A model generated the notes under the pieces. It worked only from the letters and a program-made list of their open reading frames with translations, was not told the DNA's origin and did no database searches. A DNA stretch of 15,771 nucleotides, taken from NCBI RefSeq assembly GCF_001642475.1, contig NW_019174148.1:1-15771 (forward strand), read 5' to 3'. Shown here one piece after another: positions 9,606 through 15,771 of the stretch (position 1 is its first letter; the number at the start of each line of letters is the position of its first letter). This DNA comes from Fonsecaea monophora (taxonomy: Eukaryota > Ascomycota > Eurotiomycetes > Chaetothyriales > Herpotrichiellaceae). A program made the position numbers and the translations under genes.

Positions 9606-9728
9606 TGTTGCCCTGACCCTGATCGGGAAGGTTAGCGAAATAATTTCTACTACGGCACATAATAAATCCGCAGGTGCGCTAGATAGATTTCCTAGCTTAA
9701 TTAGAATCAATTAAGTCATTCCACTTAC
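9606..9728 (-). other. AT-rich break in the periodic region, intron-like
   Basis: On minus a gtaagt donor (9728-9723), a gctaac branch-like word (9636-9631) and a cag acceptor ending at 9606 outline a 123-nt candidate intron of typical fungal size. The plus strand has no equally good pair. The reading phases on either side do not join exactly, which may be due to later indels. Confidence 0.4.
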
Positions 9729-11442
9729 ATGAACATGGTCACGGGCGTGACGTCGTCGCTGATCGCCAGCTCGTTTACGAGGCTGAAGATCCAGACGGGC
9801 TTGGAGAGGACGGGTCCGCATGCTTGAACCTATCCAGCAACGGGTCTATACAGTTCTATAGGTCTCGAAGAGAGATTGGGGTTTTGTACACCTCCATACT
9901 CGAGTTACACCATGGAGGCGGAGATGATTGACTTCTCGAAGACGATGCGCAGGGCCAACTCGAGGCTGATCTAGTAGGGGACCATCTACACCAACATGTA
10001 CATGTAGAGCATCGTGTACAAAAACGTCTATAATTCAGCGTAGAGCTCTATCTTTAGGTCCCACTTCGTACTCTCGACCCCGAGCTTACATACGGTCTCC
10101 GTCCAGAACCGAGATAAGTATCCAAGCTCGTACATCTGTAGGGTGCTGGTCAGCGATAAGTTCATGTCGTACCCCCTTATAGCCGTCCGCGTAGTAAAGG
10201 TCGAACCAGACCACGCTCGAGTACTTGTACGCGAAGATAGTCATGTTTATATCTACAGGCTACTCCATCACCGCGGTCATGTACATCTCCATGTGCTTGT
10301 ACATCTGCATACACTCGCCCTAGAACTTAAACATGGTCATAAATCTGTCTAATTCTATGTTCTAGCTGCGCACCACGATCAAGTGCATCTCTCGCCGCCT
10401 GAGCATGTGGTTGGAGTCAAGCCTATTCTTGTACAACTCCCTCCTCCTGATCATGTTGATGACAGCGGGCTTGACGCTCTACACGCTCCTAAACCTGGTG
10501 ATATTAGCGAACTCAGTCTCGTCTAGGCACATGAACCTCATCTAGGCCAGGCCCTTGACCGTCAACCTGTTGAGGATGATCGCCCAGAACTTATCGTGAT
10601 CTCGAAATCGTCCGTGATGTTACGCTTGTAGAGGTGCATCGGTAAGTAGAGACCCCCGATGTCGAAGTAGTACTTGCCCACGAGCATGCCCAAGTAGCTG
10701 GGTAAACCCGTCATCCCGTACACGTTCACGACCCTATTGATGTACATGACTCTAGTTACGTAGGTGTCCCTCTCTACGTTCACGCCGTTCACCTCGATCA
10801 TGTCGTCCAGCTCGTTCTTGTTGATGTGCCCATCTATGATGACGTTCACTGTCATCTTCAGCATTATGTTACCCTGATGTTCGTGCTCCTCTTTCTTTTC
10901 ATGAGCATGATCACCTAGATGTCCATCTACTTATTCTGGACTGGGATCATCTTTAGGTTCTACAACTTAGGCGCGAGGTCGGCCATAAACACAGTGTTAT
11001 GCCAGAACTTCATGAAGTTAATATACTTACTCTATGTCACCTTACCATGCACGGTCCTGACAATGTCGTAGCATACGGACTTCTCCCCTTAGCTCGTCGC
11101 TGGGGATGCGTAAGTTCGCCGGTAGCATGATGTTCATGTACAGCTTCACCCTCTCCTTCATGGCGGTGTATAACTCTATGATCGTGTAAATCCCTCCACT
11201 CTAGTCTGACAACAAGAACTATGACGGGTCGTTGTTGTTCGAGAACAACTAGCTGTACCTGGAGGTGTATAAGTCCAGCCGCTTGTTCAATGAGTAGTAT
11301 ACCCACCTGACATCGTCGTTCACGTTACCAAGTATGATCAGACCCGCGAACTCCTCCATACTCCTATACATGAACCGAATCGTGTAGAACTCCGTCAATC
11401 GCATAATAAAGATATACATGAGCCGTAATACATGATTAAATA

Positions 11443-11869
11443 TGTTATTACGAGATGCTTTACACGTGAGGTATCCTTAGTAAACCCGAGGTAGTTTACT
11501 TAGTGATATAGTAGTGGAACGGTGTAGTAGAGACGAAACTAAGAGTATAGTACGCGGGACTATACGTAAAGCACTTAACCGAGAGGAACTCGATTATTTA
11601 TGAACGAGGTTGACTACGCTTCCTATAGAAGCGGATCTAGCTAGCTATATACTCTAGGTAGGTTTCCTATCTAAGTAGGTCTAGGCATTATAGTGTTACT
11701 ACTGTTATATCTCCTTAGCGTATAATAGTACTTCGTCCGTAATAGTATATTTCCCTTTTTAGTTATTACGTATCTTAGGTCAGCCTTACTAGCGAGGCTA
11801 GCCTTTCCTCGCTTAATCTTCCCTACCCCTTACGGCCCCGGGTAGTCGTATAAAGGTTAGTTCGTAACA
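11443..11869 (-). repeat. 3' LTR of the second chromovirus
   Basis: A 427-bp segment with TG...CA ends and 5-bp inverted termini (TGTTA / TAACA on the minus strand), directly next to a purine tract. It borders the periodic region at 11442, so the element was inserted at or next to that relic. Confidence 0.75.
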
Positions 11870-11881
11870 CTTCCCCCTCTT
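11870..11881 (-). other. Polypurine tract of the second chromovirus
   Basis: On the minus strand AGAGGGGGAAG lies directly before the LTR start TGTTAC, the expected place for the plus-strand primer. Confidence 0.65.
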
Positions 11882-11949
11882 TAATCTGTTCGTTATCCGT
11901 AACGTACTTAAGGTAAGTTATCGCCTATATTATAGTCCCTCTTTCTCTC

Positions 11950-12606
11950 TCCCTTTTCTCCGTCATAGCTAACTATATAGGTCTTCCGAGTTCATAAACC
12001 GAATCCGAAACCTCTAAAATCTTCTAAGCCTCCTATCCCGTAGCGATAGCGTTAAAACGAGATTATTAACTATATCGAATTAATCGAAGAAAATAAAGCG
12101 ATAGTTACGTATTTAGAGTGTACCGCTTATAACGATGTATATTTCTACTCTCGGGAGTAGAGTGTAAAGTATACGGCGTACTTACGGTACCGAAGAGAGT
12201 ATAATAGAACGTTTTCCGTTAAGTAATTACGAAAGATTAGGGAGTAGAAGAAGTAACTATCTTCTAAGTCCCGACTTAAACGTCGCGAGATTACTCGGCT
12301 CCGGAAAACCTTAATAGAGGCTAGGCGGTCCCTAGTCGAACTAGAGGCCGATCTCGTTAGTATTAAAGAGGAGGATTCCGAGCTATAGGAATCGATTACG
12401 AAATTAGATGAGCTTTCTAGTAATATATTAAAAAGAGAAATATAAGCGCTAGACGCTTTCGATAAAGTTCCTTCCGGCGAGGAGGTAGCTCTAGCTAAGC
12501 CTAAGTTTATTTAGTAAGACATCCTATAATCGGACTTAATAGACTAGAGTGCGGTATTAAATCTTAGTAACGCTAGGTTTACTAACGCTTATAAGAATTT
12601 ATAATC
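11950..12606 (+). pseudogene. Antisense ORF: Cys-cluster plus coiled-coil protein
   Basis: Opposite to pol and between pol and the 3' LTR, a plus-strand frame can be followed for over 200 codons. A Pro/Lys-rich linker (HKPNPKPLKSSKPPIP) near 11990-12040 is followed by NEIINYIELIEENKAIVTYL. Then comes a region with one surviving Cys and several Tyr spaced like a C-x2-C cluster (ECTAY..., VKYTAYLRYRREYN), where Cys-to-Tyr fits TGC to TAC. A long charged heptad-like coiled coil follows (about 12235-12450: RRSLVELEADLVSIKEEDSE), then ILKREI and a short acidic tail. All breaks I see are TAG or TAA stops. Similar Cys-cluster/coiled-coil hypothetical proteins occur in fungal repeats to my recollection; function unknown, nucleic-acid binding inferred. 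Confidence 0.65.
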
Positions 12607-15596
12607 CGTTAATGATAGCGTTCTTTTTCCGGGTTCTCTAGTAGTACTTTTTCTTTACCCTAGAAGGTAAGTCCTCGCTGTTTTCCTAAGTGTTTTCCTC
12701 ATCTTTATACCCTAACCATTTAATTAGGTATATGTCTTATCTATCGGTAGATTAGTCGGCGGGATAGAAGTCTACGATCTTTTCTATCTTATATAGCGGT
12801 TCGCCGATTTCTTAATTAATATCTATAGGTCCTAGTTTAGCGTTCGAGTTTTTATATAGTTCTAGTAGTGATTTATAGAAAGTAGGGTATATCCCTAATA
12901 TTTTTAGTAGATCTAGCTTAAAAGTTACTAGTTTTAGTTTCCGTTTAATGCGATATAGTCCGATCTTAATATAATCTAGTTTATCGCTTAATCTTTTTAT
13001 TTTAATGTTTTTTCGTCGTATATAGACCATCTCCCCTTCTTTAAGGTCTAGTCCCTTAGATCTTTTCTTATTTTCTCTTAATATTGTTTTTTCTGCGATT
13101 TTCTATAACTCTTTCTATATCTTTTCGTATAGCTATTTCATTTATTCTAGTTATATTCTTACTTCTTCTAATATCTTCTTCTTTTCTTCTAGTTTTCTAA
13201 ATATATCTAGATAGTATCCGTAATTTACGAAATATAGTAAGATTCCCGTAACGACTATACTATTATTAAAGGCTATTTATACTATTAGTAGTAACTATAC
13301 CTAATTATTTTATTCGTAGTTAACGTAGTATCGTAAATATTATTCTAGTGTCTAATTTATTCTTTCTATTTATTCATCCGTCTATAGGTAATATACTATT
13401 AAAAGTTTTAGCTTTATTCCTAGCTAGTCGTTTAGCGATTACTAGAACTATAATATAAATAGCTTATCTTTATCCGAAATAACCTCTTCTAGTATTCCGT
13501 ATTTAATAAAGATCGTTCGTATAAATATATATATAAGGTCTTTTACCGTAGCTTTCTCCGTAAATAGTATTATATAAGCGTACTTTATTAGTCTATCGAC
13601 TACTATTATAATACTATCGTATTCCTTACTTATAAGAGACTCTCGGGATATCGGTAGCTTTATAATAAAGTCGACTAAGATTAAGCTCTATAGTTTATTT
13701 AGTATCTACGGCGTCGTTAGGAGCCCGTATAGCTTATACCTATCTTTCTTCGCTTTCTTATAGATATCGCATTAACTAACGTATTCTTCGACATCTCTTC
13801 GAAGGCCCTTCTAATTAAAATCCCTCGTAATTAGTTTAATTATTTTCGCGATTCTAGGGTATCCTATAATTTAACTATTATATCTTTCTTTTAGTATTTC
13901 TTATTTCTATTCTTCTATAAGCTTAATGTCCATTACTATAAGCGTTATATATCCTCCGTACTATAGTAAGTCTCCGTTACCCCTAAGTAAGGTATCTAGT
14001 TTTAGCTGTACTATTCTCATATAGTCGGGTCTTCGGCTTAGAGCGTCGGCTCGACTATTTTCTATTCCTTTAATATAGTATATTCTAAAATCGTATCGCG
14101 TAAGCGTTTCTACCTAGCGAACTTATCGTCTATTAAGTTCCTTAGTTATAGTCTAATATATAAGGTTCTTATAGTCGGTATATATTTAGACTAGGTATTT
14201 ACCTCCCTTTAAGTAAACTCTCTACTAGCGTAGTACTTTAACGATTACTAATAACTCCTTATTATAGATGTCGTAATTCGACTCTAGTTAGGTTATGCGT
14301 CTCGAGTAGTAAGCTATAGGTCGTAATCGGCCTTAGTCGTCCTTCTACGTAAGGTAGGCTCCTATAGCTTTACCGGATACGTCTATCTCTAGTATTACTT
14401 CCTTTTCCGGGTTAAAGAGTATAAGTATAGGGGTAGAGGTCATCCGTCCCTTTAGCTCGTTAAAGGCTATTTTATACTTCTCGTCCTATTAGAATTCTTA
14501 TTCTTTCCTTATTAAGTTAGTTAGGGATATCGTAATTTTTAAAAATCCTTCGATAAATCTCCTATAATAGTTAATAAGTCCTAGGAACATTTATACTTCC
14601 TTAACGTTTCTTAGTATTAGCTATTCTTAGATAGCTTTTACCTTATCTAGATTTAGCGTAAGTCCCTCTATTAATACGATATAGCCTAGGAATGCTATCG
14701 TATAGATATAAAACTAGCATTTACTTAACTTAATAAGTAAATCCTTTTCCTTTAGTACTTATAGTACTTTCCGTATATATTATACGTATTCTTCTTTCGT
14801 TTTAGAAAAAATAAGGATGTCGTTAAGGTACGTAACGATAAACTCGTCTAGGTGTTTCCTTAACGTATTATTAATAAGTATCTAGAACGTAGTAGGGGCG
14901 TTAATTAGTCTAAAGGGCATTACTTAATACTTAAATAACCCTTATCTAGTTTTAAACGCTATTTTCTATTCTTCCTCTTCCTTTATTCGTATACGATAAT
15001 AGATATCTCTAATATCGATTACCGTAAACTATTTTACTCCTAATAATCGATCTTATAGTTTATCGATCTTAGGTATTAGATAGCGGTTCTTTTTAGTAAT
15101 TACGTTAAGTTTCCTATAATCTATATAAGGTCGTAATCCTCCGTCCTTTTTATTCGCGAAGATAACTCCGTATAATATTAGCGATTCTAACGGTCGTATA
15201 AACTTCTTTACTAGATGTTTCTCGATATAGTCTTTAAGGAAGTCTTCTTCTTTTTTAGACATTAAGATTAGTCCTCTATAGTATATTAGTATTTTTCCTT
15301 CTTCGAATGGGATTTCGTAGTCCTATAGTTAATATTTTAGTAAGGCTACCTCGCCTTACCTTTTTTTATAAGGATCTTAAAGTCTTTATATTCCGCTAGG
15401 AGCTCTTCTATAATAGTACTAACTAGTATTCTCTCTATCGGTCGCACTAAAACGGTTCTTTCTAGAGCCTTTAAGGATGATCGGTCCCCCCTTTTAACGG
15501 TACTACTTTCCGCGAATGTAATCGTCTTCGTCCTCTAGTTAATTATTAAGTTATTCTTTTAAAGTTAGTCTATCCCTAAAATCACGTCGTACCTTA
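12600..15596 (-). pseudogene. pol: gypsy pol remnant: protease tail, RT, RNase H, integrase, chromodomain
   Basis: The protease end reads YDVILGID just inside 15591. RT starts near 15262 (EEDFLKDYIEKHLVKKFIRP; ANKKDGGLRPYIDYRKLN). The catalytic YLDD box reads YLNDIL near 14850, the first Asp lost by a TpG-to-TpA change. RNase H follows near 14400-14060 (LRPIAYYSRR), then DALSRRPDY. The integrase core has VDFI near 13675, ISDKDKLF (Asp at 13474-13472) and Glu at 13366-13364, correctly spaced. The GPY/F-like region is 13030-12830 (KLDYIKIGLYRIKRKL). The chromodomain at about 12805-12665 reads EPLYKIEKIVDFYP and YLIKWLGYKDEENT. One frame serves from RT to the chromodomain; a frame change at an A run near 15360 separates the protease part. 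Many TAA/TAG stops prevent translation. Confidence 0.92.
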
Positions 15597-15771
15597 TGTG
15601 AGGGTTTGGAAAGAGTTCTGTAACTAGCTAGCCAACCTAGTAATAAGGAGGATAAATCTGAGGAGAGAGAAGGAGGAATAATGTCCCCTCCTTCTCTCCT
15701 TATATCGTACGCTCCTCCGCAAGGGATACTCAATGTCTTCCCCTTTCTCCCTTGTCCTTCCTCTTTCGTAC
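15597..15771 (-). repeat. LTR end of the first chromovirus family, nearly unRIPed, nested
   Basis: From TGTGAGGG at 15597 to the window edge this is the reverse complement of about 1740-1913. It keeps CpA and TpG where the copy at 1497-1913 has TpA. It cuts the protease coding region of the second element just before YDVILG. Whether it is a solo LTR or the end of a whole element lying beyond the window cannot be seen. Confidence 0.85.

Larger units (their letters stand above)
7405..11442. pseudogene. 4-kb decayed coding-like region, family and strand unresolved
   Basis: G or C occupies every third base for long stretches, giving codons of form NN(G/C) such as TAC, AAC, ATC, ATG, TTC, AAG and AGG. 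Such a pattern looks the same on both strands, so both give long open readings: minus 8966-9511 (181 codons), 10562-10864 (100) and 8505-8783 (92); plus 7897-8397 (166). At 10562-10864 minus is favoured because the plus reading in phase has about five TAG codons and minus none. At 9000-9600 the plus reading looks more protein-like (KIVSKYKMTLNKIYR; NPLCAMCNLCGSS). The phase jumps many times, so it is not an intact gene. CpA and TpG are abundant, so RIP is light. AGG-rich arginine and high Met suggest an origin unlike the neighbours. I found no polymerase, helicase or capsid motif that allows naming. Confidence 0.5.
11443..15596 (-). mobile_element. Second Ty3/gypsy chromovirus, minus strand, RIP-degraded and interrupted
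   Basis: Reading on the minus strand, the visible part starts inside the protease and runs through RT, RNase H, integrase and chromodomain, then an antisense ORF, polypurine tract and 3' LTR. The gag, the protease active site and the 5' LTR are not in view because an LTR of another family interrupts the element at 15597. Its integrase C-terminus differs clearly from that of the element at 1-1913, so it is a different family. RIP is strong, but the LTR keeps some CpA. Confidence 0.88.

Noticed and set aside
7405..11442. Viral or plasmid polymerase, RNA polymerase subunit, topoisomerase or chitin synthase as the identity of the periodic region
   Set aside because: I looked for GDD, SDD, YGDTDS, NADFDGD, GKT/S and similar signatures on both strands; isolated partial resemblances (such as SDD near 9750 on minus) had no supporting context.
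15355..15370. Frame change at an A run between protease and RT, possibly a programmed frameshift
   Set aside because: The element is heavily mutated and a homopolymer indel is simpler; no slippery site could be confirmed without intact relatives.
15551..15733. 60-codon minus ORF at the right edge
   Set aside because: It runs from the inserted LTR into the protease region in a frame other than that of YDVILG; a chance fusion across the junction.
1..15771. CRISPR array, tRNA or rRNA genes
   Set aside because: No regularly spaced direct repeats with unique spacers and no cloverleaf-like or rRNA-like sequence were seen; the only tandem array is the 12-bp repeat at 8281-8376.

Overview
The window reads as a transposon graveyard from a filamentous ascomycete (Pezizomycotina-type) accessory region. 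The reasons are two Ty3/gypsy chromoviruses of fungal type, a Tc1/mariner element, a fungal cytochrome P450 shard, fungal-style intron signals, and a very strong repeat-induced point mutation (RIP) signature. In the transposon blocks CpA and TpG are almost absent, TpA is in excess and CpG is kept. Reading frames can still be followed there because most in-frame stops are TAG or TAA, as expected from CAG, CAA and TGG after CpA-to-TpA change. No intact, confidently identified gene is present.

Layout. 1-1913: 3' part of a plus-strand chromovirus (zinc-binding region, integrase, chromodomain, polypurine tract, 3' LTR), saturated with RIP. 1914-3544: ordinary-composition spacer with short exon-like scraps. 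3545-4797: Tc1/mariner element with a full-length, indel-free transposase of 346 codons carrying about 25 stops. 4798-7400: mixed spacer with a terminator-like hairpin, a possible intron-containing minus-strand gene (about 5230-6012), a P450 fragment, an LTR-like remnant and a broken minus-strand ORF next to an 18-nt T run. 7405-11442: about 4 kb with strong three-base periodicity (G/C at every third base), little RIP, many frame changes and two AT-rich intron-like breaks. It looks like decayed coding sequence of unknown family, and the strand cannot be settled by codon bias alone. 11443-15596: a second chromovirus on the minus strand with 3' LTR, pol (protease tail, RT, RNase H, integrase, chromodomain) and an extra ORF in antisense orientation between pol and the 3' LTR. 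15597-15771: end of an LTR of the first family, inserted in the protease-coding part of the second element and hardly RIPed.

How the parts relate. The elements record successive insertions with different RIP histories. The second chromovirus and the Tc1 element were inserted and mutated. The LTR at 15597 entered the second chromovirus later, or at least escaped RIP, while its relative at 1497-1913 was heavily mutated. The most unusual items are the antisense Cys-cluster/coiled-coil ORF within the chromovirus and the unidentified 4-kb periodic relic.
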